A stretch of DNA of 64,000 nucleotides from RYN-230 sp036509255 (GCA_036509255.1 DATCFY010000058.1:62001-126000), one strand, 5' to 3'; shown: positions 46,151 through 54,703, counted from the stretch's first letter. The notes: generated by a model from the letters alone, not told the origin. Made by a program: numbers and translations.

Positions 46151-47133
46151 GGCCGGCGTGGTGGGCGGCTTTTCCGCCGTGCGAGGCCCGGATCCGGTGC
46201 GGTGCCGGGGAGCATGCGCTGCGCTGGGCGGAGGGCCGGCTGAGCAGCGCCGCCCACGACGACACCGAGGGTGAGCTCGTGCTCGCCGCGCTGGGCGGCG
46301 AGAAGGCCGGGTGCGTGGCGACGATCGAAGCCTGGGGGGTACACGCCGACGACCTGGACGTGCTGGCGCTCGGCCCCCGCTCCCCCGCAGACGACCTGGC
46401 CGTGACCTGGGAACTAGTGGACGAGCTACGCGCCGCGCTCGGTCCGGCCGCCCGGTCCGTGCCGATGAGGCCGGGACCCGCTCCCGGCGCGGGGCGGGCC
46501 GGGCCGGGCACCGGCTCAGGGCCGCCGGGACCACAACCGGGGCCGGTGGCCTACGCGGCGCCGGGATCCGGGCCGCTGCGGGGTGGCCCGCGGCCGGGAG
46601 CGCGGCCACTGCGGGGCCTGCCGGCCCGGCGGCTGTCCCCGGACCAGGAGCGGGCCCGGGCCCAGCGCGTCCAGCTGCTGTCCTTGTTCGCCCTGGGCCG
46701 CCCATTCCAGCAGCGCCTGTCCGCCGAGGTGGCGGCAGCCTGGTCGGACGGCGGGCCCGCGGGAGCCGCCGGCGATCCGGCCCGCGCCCAGCCCGCCCTG
46801 ATCGCGGCCCTGGCCGGGCGGCTGGCCCCGGCGGCCGGGCCATGGCTCGGCCTCGACCCGGACGCGGTCCAGGCCGCCTTGCACGAGGGTCCCGGCTGGG
46901 GCACCGCCGAATGGGACGGGACCGGGCTGCGGGCCGCGCTCCCGCTCAGCTGGCTGGCCCGGGTCTGGGCGCCGGGTTTCCCCGTCGTGGATGGTCACCT
47001 GATCGTCGACGTGGTGGAGGGGAGCTGGCCGCAGGTGCAGGTGCTCGGGCTGCCGGCGCCGGGCGCGGAACCCGCCGTCCTGAGCATCCGGGCGGACAGG
47101 GAACACTGGTCACGGGCACGCGGGGAACGCTGA
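46147..47133 (+). CDS. cluster protein 4, unknown family
   Basis: 328 residues, GTG start coupled to paralogue 3. The N-terminal domain (1-105) begins RPAWWAAFPPCEARIRCG and contains an HALRWAEGRL helix and a DDLAVTWELVDELRAALG helix. A Gly/Pro-rich linker follows (about 105-165). The C-terminal domain starts with a charged helix (SPDQERARAQRVQLLSLFAL) and ends in beta-rich sequence (GHLIVDVVEGSWPQVQVLGL). No homology to the three paralogues is visible and no known motif is recognised. By position, immediately before MoxR, it may be the adaptor between the paralogues and the ATPase. Confidence 0.8.
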   Translation: MRPAWWAAFPPCEARIRCGAGEHALRWAEGRLSSAAHDDTEGELVLAALGGEKAGCVATIEAWGVHADDLDVLALGPRSPADDLAVTWELVDELRAALGPAARSVPMRPGPAPGAGRAGPGTGSGPPGPQPGPVAYAAPGSGPLRGGPRPGARPLRGLPARRLSPDQERARAQRVQLLSLFALGRPFQQRLSAEVAAAWSDGGPAGAAGDPARAQPALIAALAGRLAPAAGPWLGLDPDAVQAALHEGPGWGTAEWDGTGLRAALPLSWLARVWAPGFPVVDGHLIVDVVEGSWPQVQVLGLPAPGAEPAVLSIRADREHWSRARGER

Positions 47134-47153
47134 ATCGACCGCTGGGAGCGCGG

Positions 47154-48284
47154 ATGGCTAACGATGGCCGGCGGTTCGCCGGGACGGGCAGCGAGCGCCA
47201 GGCCGCCGCGGTCGAGGCCCTGGGCGTGGCGGTGGCCGCCGGGGTGCCGGTACTCCTCTGGGGCGCCCCGGGGACCGGCAAGACATCGGTCATCCGGGCG
47301 ATGGCCGATGCCCTGGGGTGGCCCTGCGAGACCGTGATCGCCTCCATCCGTGAGCCCTCGGACTTCGCCGGCCTGCCCGTCGTCGTCGGGGACGGGGTGC
47401 GGTTCGCGCCTCCGGCGTGGGCCCGCCGCCTGGCTGAGGCCGGGCGCGGCCTGCTGTTCCTCGACGAGCTGTCCACCGCCCCGCCCGCGGTCCAGGCGGC
47501 CCTGCTCCGCGTGGTGCTGGAACGCGTCGTGGGCGACCTCGAGCTCCCCCCGGAGGTGGCCGTGGTGGCCGCCGCCAATCCTCCGGAGCAGGCCGCCGAC
47601 GGCTGGGACCTATCCGCGCCGCTGGCCAACCGGCTCTGCCACCTGTCATGGGAGGTGGACCCGCGGGCGGTGGCGGACGGGCTGGCTGGCGGCTGGGTGC
47701 CACCCCAGGTTCCGCAGCTCCCGGACGACTGGGGCGCCGAGCTCGGTCTGGCCCTCGCCCTGGTCGCCGCGTTCCTGCACGTCCGCCCGGCCCTGGTCTG
47801 CGCCCCGCCGTCCGAGGCGGACGCGGCCGGGCGGGGCTGGCCCAGCCCGCGGACCTGGGAGATGGCCGCCCGGCTGTGGGCCGCGAGCGGCGCCGCCGGG
47901 GCTAGCGAGGAATCCCGGGCCGCCCTGGTCCGCGGTGCGGTGGGCGAGGGCGCCGGGGTGGAGTTCCTGGCCTGGGTGGCCGAGATGGACCTGCCCGACC
48001 CGGAAGCGGTGCTGGCGGACCCGGCCGGGTTCCTGCTGCCTGCCCGCGGCGACCGGGCCTACGCGGCGGTGGCGGCGGTCGCCGCTGTGGTGGCCGCCAA
48101 TCCCACCCCGCAGCGCTGGGCGGCGGGGTGGCAGGTGCTGGGCCGGGCCGCGGAAACCGCCCCCGATGTCGCGGCGGCGGCGGCGCGCACGCTGGCCCGC
48201 TGCCGTCCCGAGGGGGCCCCGCCGCCCGCCGAGCTTCACCTGTTCGCGCCCGTGCTGCGGGACGCCGGGCTGCTGCGCGGATGA
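47154..48284 (+). CDS. MoxR-type AAA+ ATPase
   Basis: 376 residues. Walker A is GAPGTGKTS (about 37-45) and Walker B LLFLDEL (Asp104/Glu105). Sensor 1 is in VAAANPPEQAADGWDLS and an arginine-finger-type APLANR follows, the typical MoxR/CbbQ-like arrangement. MoxR ATPases remodel partner proteins together with VWA proteins (RavA-ViaA, CbbQ-CbbO, NorQ-NorD). Here the ATG is 20 bp past gene 4, and the stop overlaps the VWA start (ATGA), supporting an ATPase-VWA pair. Confidence 0.92.
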   Translation: MANDGRRFAGTGSERQAAAVEALGVAVAAGVPVLLWGAPGTGKTSVIRAMADALGWPCETVIASIREPSDFAGLPVVVGDGVRFAPPAWARRLAEAGRGLLFLDELSTAPPAVQAALLRVVLERVVGDLELPPEVAVVAAANPPEQAADGWDLSAPLANRLCHLSWEVDPRAVADGLAGGWVPPQVPQLPDDWGAELGLALALVAAFLHVRPALVCAPPSEADAAGRGWPSPRTWEMAARLWAASGAAGASEESRAALVRGAVGEGAGVEFLAWVAEMDLPDPEAVLADPAGFLLPARGDRAYAAVAAVAAVVAANPTPQRWAAGWQVLGRAAETAPDVAAAAARTLARCRPEGAPPPAELHLFAPVLRDAGLLRG

Positions 48285-49507
48285 CCAGCCACGCCGGGGG
48301 TGAGGTGCCGGGCCTGGCCGCCGGGCGGCTCTGGGCCGCGTCACGCTTCCCCTACCTGGCCAGCGGGCTGTTCGGCGCGCAGGTGCTGGCCCAGCCCGGC
48401 ATCGCCACGGTGGCGGTGGACGAGGGATGGCGGCTGCACGCGGACCCGGAGCTCACCGCGGCCTGGACCCCAGCGCAGCTCGGCAGCGTGCTCGTGCACC
48501 ATGTGTCCCACCTGCTGCGGGCGCACGGGGAACGGGCCCAGGAGGCCGGGATCACCCCGGACGACGCCGACGCCTGGGTCCGCGGCGCCGACGCCGAGAT
48601 CAACGACGACCTGGTCCCGGCCGGCCTGGAACTGCCCGGCCGGCCGGTATTGCCCGGGCACCTGGGCGCCGATGACGGCCTGCTCGCCGAGCAGTACTTC
48701 GCGGCCGGCCGCGCCGCCGGGAACACCCCCGCGGGGACGGCCGCCGGCACGGGTTCCGCGGCCGGGGACTGGGACCTGGACTGCGGCAGCGGCGCGGACG
48801 GCTGGGCGCGCGACTGGGATGGTTCCGGGCCCCCCGCGCTGTCCCCCTGGCAGGCGCGGCTGCTGTGCCGCCAGGTGGCTCACGAATGTGTCCAGCACGC
48901 GCGGGAAGCCGGGACCGTGCCCGCCGGGCTGCTGCGCTGGGCGGAGCAGACCCTGCAGCCCGCTGTGGACTGGCGGCGGGTGCTCGCCGCGGAACTGCGC
49001 CGGGCCGTGGCCGACGCGGCCGGTGCGGTGGACTACTCCTACCGCCGGCCCTCGCGCCGTGCCTCGGTTGCCGGCCCAGTGGTGCTGCCCGCGCTGCGGC
49101 GGCCGGTGCCCGAGGTCGCGGTGGTGTGCGACACCTCCGGCAGCATGACCGAGGACCTGCTGGCCGCGGCGCTGGCCGAGGTGGAAGGACTGCTGCGGTC
49201 GCTGGGCTTGGCCCGGCAGGTCCGGGTGCTGGCTTGCGACACCGCGGTGGGTCCAGCCCGCCGGGTCACGTCCGCCCGCCAGGTCGAACTGGTCGGCGGC
49301 GGCGGGACCGACATGGGCGCGGGAATCGCCGCCGCAGCGGCCCTGCGGCCGCGTCCAGCCGTGACCGTCGTGCTCACCGACGGGTTCACCCCGTGGCCAG
49401 AGCGGCCCCCGCGGGGCATCCGGGTGGTGGTGGCCCTGCTCGGCGACGAGGCGCCGGACGGGCCGGACTGGGCGCGGGCCGTCCGGGTGCCGTCCACCGC
49501 CGCCTGA
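48281..49507 (+). CDS. DUF2201-type protein: metallopeptidase-like domain plus VWA domain
   Basis: 408 residues. The N-terminal domain resembles the DUF2201 putative metallopeptidase: LVHHVSHLLRAH at about 72-82 is where HExxH stands, but the Glu is replaced by His74 (HHVSH), so hydrolysis is doubtful. The following ADAEINDDLV matches the family. A Gly/Ala-rich linker and a helical segment lead to a VWA-like domain with the MIDAS motif VCDTSGSMTED (Asp284, Ser286, Ser288), GGGGTDMGAG and LTDGFTPWP. As partner of the MoxR ATPase it should recruit clients, most likely the proteins encoded upstream. Confidence 0.9.
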   Translation: MTSHAGGEVPGLAAGRLWAASRFPYLASGLFGAQVLAQPGIATVAVDEGWRLHADPELTAAWTPAQLGSVLVHHVSHLLRAHGERAQEAGITPDDADAWVRGADAEINDDLVPAGLELPGRPVLPGHLGADDGLLAEQYFAAGRAAGNTPAGTAAGTGSAAGDWDLDCGSGADGWARDWDGSGPPALSPWQARLLCRQVAHECVQHAREAGTVPAGLLRWAEQTLQPAVDWRRVLAAELRRAVADAAGAVDYSYRRPSRRASVAGPVVLPALRRPVPEVAVVCDTSGSMTEDLLAAALAEVEGLLRSLGLARQVRVLACDTAVGPARRVTSARQVELVGGGGTDMGAGIAAAAALRPRPAVTVVLTDGFTPWPERPPRGIRVVVALLGDEAPDGPDWARAVRVPSTAA

Positions 49508-49534
49508 CCTGTCACCCGGGTCTAACCCGGCAGG
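49508..49534. terminator. bidirectional hairpin between convergent VWA and copD-like genes
   Basis: CCGGGT (49516-49521) pairs with ACCCGG (49525-49530) around CTA. Outer CCTG (49508-49511) can pair with CAGG (49531-49534) across a small bulge. The stop codon of the copD-like gene lies in the loop. Positioned to end both converging transcripts. Confidence 0.45.
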
Positions 49535-50433
49535 CGCCGGGCGGTTCCCGCAACATGCGCGGCCCGTGCCGGGCTGGCCGCCCGGGCCGGGGCCGCGGGC
49601 GGCGTCAGCACGGTGAGCACGGCGGTCGCCGCCAGCACCGCAGCGAGCCCGTAGCACTCCAGGCGGGTGGCCCGGCCCGGGCCTCCTCCGGGTTCTGGCG
49701 TGCGGCCTAGCCAGGCACGGCCCGCGATCGCTGCCCCGGCCACGACCGCGACGAGCACCGCCTTCACGATGACCATGATCCCGTAGCCGGTGTTCAGCAG
49801 GGAGCCCAGCGGGACCAGGACCAGCGCGGTGACCACGCCGGTCAGCACCACCACGGCGAACAGCCACACCGCCGCGTTGGCGTAGAGCCGGACCAGGCCC
49901 CGCATGGCCCCGGGGTCGTGCCGCCACGCCAGCGCGGCGCGCAGCGTATAGACCAGCATTCCCGCCCACATCACCGCGGGCAGGATGTGCACCAGGCTGA
50001 GCAGGGCCCCGCCGACCGGGATGATGCCCTCCGGGTGGGCCCGGATCGCTTCGGCGAGGACCACCCCCAGCAGGGGCACGACACTCAGCCCCGGCTGCCG
50101 CAGCCGGAGCGCCCCCGCCGCGAGCGCGAACGCGGCGCACTCGAGGCCGGTAAGCCCGCCCTGGCTGACCGTGATCAGCGCCGCCACCGCCGGGTGAGCC
50201 GACACCGTCAGCAGCGCGTGGGCGCCGAAGATGACGACGGTCAGCCCCGCCGCCGCGGCCAGGCCCAGCAGCGAGGAACGCAGCGCCCACGGTGCCGGCA
50301 GCGGCGCGGGAACCGTCCCCTTGTACTGGCGGCCCAGGCCCCGGCCGGCCAGGCCGCCCAGGGCACCGGCCAGCCCGGCCAGCATCAGCCAACGGAGCAC
50401 GGCGATGAGGCAGGCAGCGGCGATGACGGCCAC
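49522..50433 (-). CDS. CopD-like copper resistance family membrane protein
   Basis: 303 residues, eight or so hydrophobic helices. HILPAVMWAGMLVYTLRAAL and the GYGIMVIVKAVLVAVVAGAA helix are the CopD signature. CopD proteins move copper across the membrane or act with periplasmic CopC; no copC is seen here. GTG start at 50433, directly after a tiny frame carrying a pentapeptide repeat. Convergent with the MoxR-VWA cluster. Confidence 0.87.
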   Translation of the reverse strand: MAVIAAACLIAVLRWLMLAGLAGALGGLAGRGLGRQYKGTVPAPLPAPWALRSSLLGLAAAAGLTVVIFGAHALLTVSAHPAVAALITVSQGGLTGLECAAFALAAGALRLRQPGLSVVPLLGVVLAEAIRAHPEGIIPVGGALLSLVHILPAVMWAGMLVYTLRAALAWRHDPGAMRGLVRLYANAAVWLFAVVVLTGVVTALVLVPLGSLLNTGYGIMVIVKAVLVAVVAGAAIAGRAWLGRTPEPGGGPGRATRLECYGLAAVLAATAVLTVLTPPAAPARAASPARAAHVAGTARRLPG

Positions 50434-50435
50434 GG

Positions 50436-50555
50436 TCAGGCTCCCCGGTTCACGGGAGTGAAGTCCACGGGGTCCGCCAGCACGGGGTCCGCCAGCACCG
50501 GGTCCGCCAGCACCGGGTCCGGTGGCGCGGGGTTACGGGGCACGCGCCACATCAT
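50436..50555 (-). CDS. possible 39-residue peptide with DPVLA repeats
   Basis: An ATG-started frame ends two bases before the copD-like GTG. Its centre consists of repeats of the pentapeptide DPVLA encoded by the 15-bp tandem repeat, so the repeat unit keeps the frame. The ribosome binding site of the copD-like gene lies in its last codons, which would allow coupled translation. Its own ribosome site is poor (CGGGGTGCC). It may be a leader peptide or simply an accident of the repeat. Confidence 0.35.
   Translation of the reverse strand: MMWRVPRNPAPPDPVLADPVLADPVLADPVDFTPVNRGA
50466..50525. repeat. 15-bp tandem repeat, four copies
   Basis: Four consecutive 15-base units with consensus CACSGGGTCCGCCAG; the last unit is diverged at its 3' end. 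It sits upstream of the copD-like gene. Read on the minus strand it encodes Asp-Pro-Val-Leu-Ala repeats. Confidence 0.8.
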
Positions 50556-50597
50556 GGCACCCCGGGAGCCGGGCCCGGGCAGCGGGCAAGGACCCGG

Positions 50598-51512
50598 TCA
50601 GGGCGTGGGCGGCGCCAGCCACGGGCGGTCGGCCGCGAACAGGTACCGGTCGGCGATGTGGTTGAGCACCCGCCGGGCCTGCTGGAACCGGCCGGCCACG
50701 TCCGCCACCACGTCCAGCCGGGCGGTGCGCACCGGGGCCAGGCCGTACGCGGCCCGGTACCAGCGGGCGCCGAGCTGCTCCAGCAGCTCGATGGCGGGCA
50801 CCGTGGACAGCCGCTCGTACTCCGCGGCCGGCACCTGGGCCGCGCGGAGCAGCCGGGCCACCGCGACCGGCCCGACCCCGTACAGGATGGCGTGGTCGGG
50901 GAAGACACCGGCCAGGAACAGGGACACGTCACCAAGCCGCCGGTACACCCCGGGCCGCTCGGCGTCGGGCACGCCGTCCAGCAGGCCGGCCAGCCGGACC
51001 GGGTCCAGCTCACTGAACCGCCGGGTCCGGCCGCCGCCGCGGACCCGGTAACGGCCGCTCGCCACCCGGGTGAACGAGGCCAGCAGCTCAGCCAGGAACA
51101 GCTTCCGCGCGGGCGACCCGAGGAACTCCCGCAGCGCGGGCGCGTCGAACAGCGGCACCCGCTGCCGGGGCCCGGTGCGCTCGGCGACGTGCCCCATCGA
51201 GGCCAGCTCGGTGGCGGAGCGATGCACCGCGACCGCGAACGTGAGGAACGGCGACACCGGGACGGCCTGGCCGAGCCGGGGTGGGCCGCTGCTGTCTCCC
51301 CAGCCGAACACCGCCTCGAACACGCGCGGGTCACCGAGCAGGTCCGGGATCACGGCCGGGTTGCCGCGCAGCCAGCCGGCGTCCGCGTCCGGCGGGAGGA
51401 TGGGAACCGCCCCGGACGTCGCGCCCGGGCCCGCCGCCGCGGACGCCAGCAGGGTCAGGTCCGCATCGGTCAGGTACGCCACGTACTCACGGCCAACCAC
51501 AGCAGCGTCCAT
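50598..51512 (-). CDS. conserved-looking hypothetical protein
   Basis: 304 residues, no signal peptide or membrane helix. Mostly helical with an SPFLTFAVAVHRSATELASMGH segment, FLGSPARKLFLAELLASFTRV, and a C-terminal QARRVLNHIADRYLFAADRPWLAP block. Codon usage is fully typical, so it is a real gene, but no family is recognised. Its start (ATG at 51512) lies in the spacer after the YceI gene; no operon partner is evident. Confidence 0.75.
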   Translation of the reverse strand: MDAAVVGREYVAYLTDADLTLLASAAAGPGATSGAVPILPPDADAGWLRGNPAVIPDLLGDPRVFEAVFGWGDSSGPPRLGQAVPVSPFLTFAVAVHRSATELASMGHVAERTGPRQRVPLFDAPALREFLGSPARKLFLAELLASFTRVASGRYRVRGGGRTRRFSELDPVRLAGLLDGVPDAERPGVYRRLGDVSLFLAGVFPDHAILYGVGPVAVARLLRAAQVPAAEYERLSTVPAIELLEQLGARWYRAAYGLAPVRTARLDVVADVAGRFQQARRVLNHIADRYLFAADRPWLAPPTP

Positions 51513-51599
51513 GACATCACGTTACTCCGCGCCGGACCTCGGGCCAGGGCCCGCTCGGTCCGGCCAGAGGGGGCCCACGAGCCCGCGGCCCGCGGCCGG

Positions 51600-52328
51600 T
51601 CAGGCGGGCCGGAAGTCGAGCAGGAACTCCATGATTCCGTGGTTCTGCGTGGTGACGAAGCCGGTGAAGGAGGGGTTCGGAATGCCCCACTTCGAGAACA
51701 GCACGGGGATCGCGCCCTGCACCTCGATCCCCTTCCCGGTCAGCTCCGCCTTGACCGGGAAGGTCACCGGCCGGGTCTGGCCGTGCAGCGTCAGGTTGCC
51801 GGTGGCGCTGTAGGTCTTGATCGTCCCGGTCGCGGGCAGCGGCGCCATCACGATCGGCTTGGTGAGCGCGAACGTGCCGTCCGGGTAGGTGGCCACGTCC
51901 ATGATCCGGCCATCGAACTGGGAGTCACGCTGCGCCGAGTCGGTGTGGATAGTGGCCATCTTGACGGTAAAGCTGGCCGTCTTCACCGTGGTGCCCTTGA
52001 CCACCATCTGCCCGGTCACCGCGCTGCTGCGGCCGACAGCCGTGTGTGACTGGCCGCCCAGGATCTCGTTGACCCGGTAGCCGACCCGTGAGCCGGGCCC
52101 CACGGCCCAGGTCCCGGCGACCGCCTCCGAGGCACCCTGGCTGGACACGGCGCTGGCGCTCTGCGTGCCCGATGCGGCGGGACTGGACTTGAGGCTGAGC
52201 GGTGCGGGACCGTTCCCCTCGATGAAGTGAAAGAAGACGAACGGCCCGCCCACGGCGAGCACAACGACCACGACGATGGCCCCGATCACCCATTTCAGCC
52301 AGCGCCGCCGGCCACGTGACGACACCAT
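51600..52328 (-). CDS. YceI family lipid-binding-like protein
   Basis: 242 residues. A basic start (SSRGRRRWLKW) and one TM helix (about 12-35) anchor it outside the membrane. After a Ser/Ala linker comes the YceI beta-barrel: GTWAVGPGSRVGYRVNEI, ATIHTDSAQRDSQFDGRIMDVATYP and ATGNLTLHGQTRPVTFPV. YceI proteins bind isoprenoid-like lipids in a lipocalin-type fold. Role here unknown; perhaps isoprenoid/quinone handling. Confidence 0.9.
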   Translation of the reverse strand: MVSSRGRRRWLKWVIGAIVVVVVLAVGGPFVFFHFIEGNGPAPLSLKSSPAASGTQSASAVSSQGASEAVAGTWAVGPGSRVGYRVNEILGGQSHTAVGRSSAVTGQMVVKGTTVKTASFTVKMATIHTDSAQRDSQFDGRIMDVATYPDGTFALTKPIVMAPLPATGTIKTYSATGNLTLHGQTRPVTFPVKAELTGKGIEVQGAIPVLFSKWGIPNPSFTGFVTTQNHGIMEFLLDFRPA

Positions 52329-52538
52329 GGATGCCTCCTGTTTACGCTGGGGTAGCGCTGACGTGAATGCTCAAGCGGGGCGCACGTCGCCCCAGCCGAC
52401 GTGACAATCCTCCCGCACCCTGCTGCCGCGCTGGGGTTTCTTTCTGAACGGACTCTGAATGGGCGATGACCGTCACCCCCACGTCCGGGCGGCCGGACAG
52501 CGGCCCGGCCATGGGCCGAACGCCGTCCCCGGGCCCGG

Positions 52539-52544
52539 TATAAG
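52539..52544 (+). promoter_or_regulatory. -10 element suggesting a leaderless GNAT mRNA
   Basis: TATAAG ends seven bases before the ATG at 52552, so transcription would start on or next to the start codon. No ribosome binding site is present there. Leaderless mRNAs are common in actinobacteria. Confidence 0.4.
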
Positions 52545-52551
52545 TGAGCCC

Positions 52552-53106
52552 ATGCCCGGCTTCAGCCCGCCGACCTCCCGCGTCCGCCTCTCGTTCATCG
52601 GGGCCATGGAGGAATTCCGGGCCGAGGGCCGCGGCACGGCCACCGACGACACCATGCTCGGCCGGGAGATCCGCGAGTTCGGGCTGGACTGGCAGGACTC
52701 GGGCCACTTCGGGGCCTACGTCGGCTACCTGCGGGACCAGGCCAGGGCGGACGCGCCCCGCCGTCCCGGGTACGTGCCGTCCACCACCCTGTGGTGGGTG
52801 GACGGGGACGAGTACCTGGGCCGGCTCGCGATCCGGCACTGGCTGACCCCCCGGCTTACCGACCTCGGCGGGCATATCGGCTACGACGTGAAACCCTCGG
52901 CCCGGCGCCAGGGGCACGCTACCGCCATGCTGGCCGCCGCGCTGCCGGTGGCCCGCGGGCTGGGCATTGACCCGGCCCTGGTCACCTGCGACGAGTCCAA
53001 CACGGGGTCGCGGCTGGTGATCGAGGCCAACGGCGGGGTGCTGGAGGACAAGCGCGGGACCGAGCTGCGCTTCTGGGTCCCGGCCTCCCAGGACAGCCTG
53101 CGCTGA
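52552..53106 (+). CDS. GNAT family N-acetyltransferase
   Basis: 184 residues with the acetyl-CoA-binding core: HIGYDVKPSARRQGHATAMLAAAL (motif A, with RRQGHA) and CDESNTGSRLVIEANGGVLED. The acceptor substrate is unknown; small molecules are more likely than proteins for this subgroup. The ATG at 52552 was chosen because similarity begins there and a -10-like TATAAG lies seven bases upstream. Its downstream neighbour (the LLM gene) is convergent. Confidence 0.88.
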   Translation: MPGFSPPTSRVRLSFIGAMEEFRAEGRGTATDDTMLGREIREFGLDWQDSGHFGAYVGYLRDQARADAPRRPGYVPSTTLWWVDGDEYLGRLAIRHWLTPRLTDLGGHIGYDVKPSARRQGHATAMLAAALPVARGLGIDPALVTCDESNTGSRLVIEANGGVLEDKRGTELRFWVPASQDSLR

Positions 53107-53151
53107 CCGGTGGGGGCCTGGCTGCCGGGGCGCGGCTCAGCGGACCCCCGG

Positions 53152-54084
53152 TCAGCGGACCTGGGGCAGCACCTCGGACGCGATCAGCTCCAGATGGTCC
53201 AGGTCGTGCGGGTCCAGCACCTGGAGGTACAGCCGCGTCGCGCCGAGCCCGGCGAACGTCCCGATCCGGTCCACGATCTCGTCGGGGGTGCCGCCCAGCG
53301 CATCGGCCCGCAGCTCGGCCAGATCCCGGCCGATCGCTGCCGCGCGGCGGCCCAGCTCAGCCTCGTCCCGCCCGCAGCAGACGGTCTGCGCGGCCGAGTA
53401 GACGAGGGTGCCCGGGTCCCGGCCGGCCGCCTGGCAGGCCTCACGGACCCGGCCGAACGCGGCATCGGTCTCCGCGACGCTGGCGAACTGCGCGTTGTAC
53501 TCGTCGGCGTACCGGGCGGCGAGCCGCGGAGTCCGGCGCGGCCCCCGCCCGCCGATGACGATCGGCGGGTGCGGGCGCTGGACGGGCTTGGGCAGTCCTG
53601 GTGAGTCGGTGATGGGGTAAAAGTTCCCCGCGAACGAAAACCTCTCTCCAAGCGGTGTGTCCCACAGCCCGGTGATGACCGCGAGCTGCTCTTCGAGCCG
53701 GTCGAACCGCTCGGCGGTGTCCGGGAACGGGATGCCGTACGCCGCGTGCTCGGCCTGGAACCAGCCGGCCCCGATACCCAGCTCGGCCCGGCCGCCGCTC
53801 ATGTCGTCGACCTGGGCCACCGAGACGGCGAGCGGCCCGGGGAAGCGGAACGTGATCGGGCTGACCATCGTGCCGAGCTTGATCCGGGAAGTCTGGAGGG
53901 CCAGGCCGGCCAGGGTCAGCCAGGCGTCGGTCGGGCCAGGCAGCCCGTCGCCGTCCCCCATGCTCAGATAGTGGTCGGACCGGAAGAACGCGTCGAAGCC
54001 CAGCTGCTCGGTGGCCCGCGCTACGGCGAGCTGCCGGCCGTAGTCCGCGCCCTGCTGTGGTTCGGTCATGATCCGCAGTTGCAT
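53152..54084 (-). CDS. LLM class F420-dependent oxidoreductase
   Basis: 310-residue luciferase-like TIM barrel. LGFDAFFRSDHYLSMGDGDG, IKLGTMVSPITFRFPGPLA, AELGIGAGWFQAEHAAYG and PIVIGGRGPRRTPRLAARYAD match F420-dependent LLM proteins (TIGR03560-like). The hydride acceptor cannot be predicted. The ATG at 54084 with AAGGATGG upstream was preferred to 54108. Confidence 0.9.
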   Translation of the reverse strand: MQLRIMTEPQQGADYGRQLAVARATEQLGFDAFFRSDHYLSMGDGDGLPGPTDAWLTLAGLALQTSRIKLGTMVSPITFRFPGPLAVSVAQVDDMSGGRAELGIGAGWFQAEHAAYGIPFPDTAERFDRLEEQLAVITGLWDTPLGERFSFAGNFYPITDSPGLPKPVQRPHPPIVIGGRGPRRTPRLAARYADEYNAQFASVAETDAAFGRVREACQAAGRDPGTLVYSAAQTVCCGRDEAELGRRAAAIGRDLAELRADALGGTPDEIVDRIGTFAGLGATRLYLQVLDPHDLDHLELIASEVLPQVR

Positions 54085-54169
54085 GGATCCATCCTTGCGC
54101 ACCCGCACCGCCGCTCAACCTTCCGGCCGGCTGCCTCGTACTTGGTGAACGACAGAAGGAGCTGAGGGC

Positions 54170-54703
54170 ATGGCAGACGACCGGGCCGTCACCGACCTGG
54201 AGTCGTTCCTGGCCGCACGGGGCGAGCCGTTGCTGCGCACCGCGGTGCTGCTCACTGGCAGCAAGGAGGCGGGCGAGGACCTGCTGCAAGCCGGGCTGGA
54301 GCGGCTGCTGCGGCACTGGTCCGCGATCGACGGCGATCCCGAGGGTTACCTGCGCCGGACGCTGTACAACCTGGCCGCGGACGGCTGGCGGCGGCAGCGG
54401 GCCTGGCGGGGGCGGCTGCGGCTGCTGCAGAACGAGACCGCGGCCACGGCCGCGGACGGCACCACCGAGGTGGACACCCGGGACGCGCTGATCCGGCTGC
54501 TGGTGCAGCTGCCGCCGCGCCAGCGGGCGGTGATCGTGGCCCGGTACTGGGAGCAGCTGAGCGAGGCGGAGACCGCCGGGGTCCTGGGCTGCTCCGTCGG
54601 CTCGGTCAAGGCGTCCGCCTCACGGGGGATGCAGAGACTGCGTGAGCTGAGCGGGACCGCGCCTGGCGCGGAGAACGACCTAGCAGAGGGGAAGACACGA
54701 TGA
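54170..54703 (+). CDS. SigE-family ECF RNA polymerase sigma factor
   Basis: 177 residues. Region 2 (LLRTAVLLTGSKEAGEDLLQAGL, then LRRTLYNLAADGWRR) and region 4 (LPPRQRAVIVARYWEQLSEAETAGVLGCSVGSVKASASRG) are both present. This sequence pattern belongs to the SigE-family ECF group common in actinomycetes. AAGGAG stands nine bases before the ATG. Its stop overlaps the next ATG by four bases, so sigma factor and membrane partner are made together. Confidence 0.92.
   Translation: MADDRAVTDLESFLAARGEPLLRTAVLLTGSKEAGEDLLQAGLERLLRHWSAIDGDPEGYLRRTLYNLAADGWRRQRAWRGRLRLLQNETAATAADGTTEVDTRDALIRLLVQLPPRQRAVIVARYWEQLSEAETAGVLGCSVGSVKASASRGMQRLRELSGTAPGAENDLAEGKTR

Noticed and set aside
48341..50392. 683-residue minus-strand open frame
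   Set aside because: Crosses the VWA gene and the copD-like gene in the wrong frame, with Gly/Ala/Arg repeats and no motif.
50466..50525. CRISPR-like array
   Set aside because: Repeats are 15 bp, directly contiguous and without spacers; it is a simple tandem repeat.
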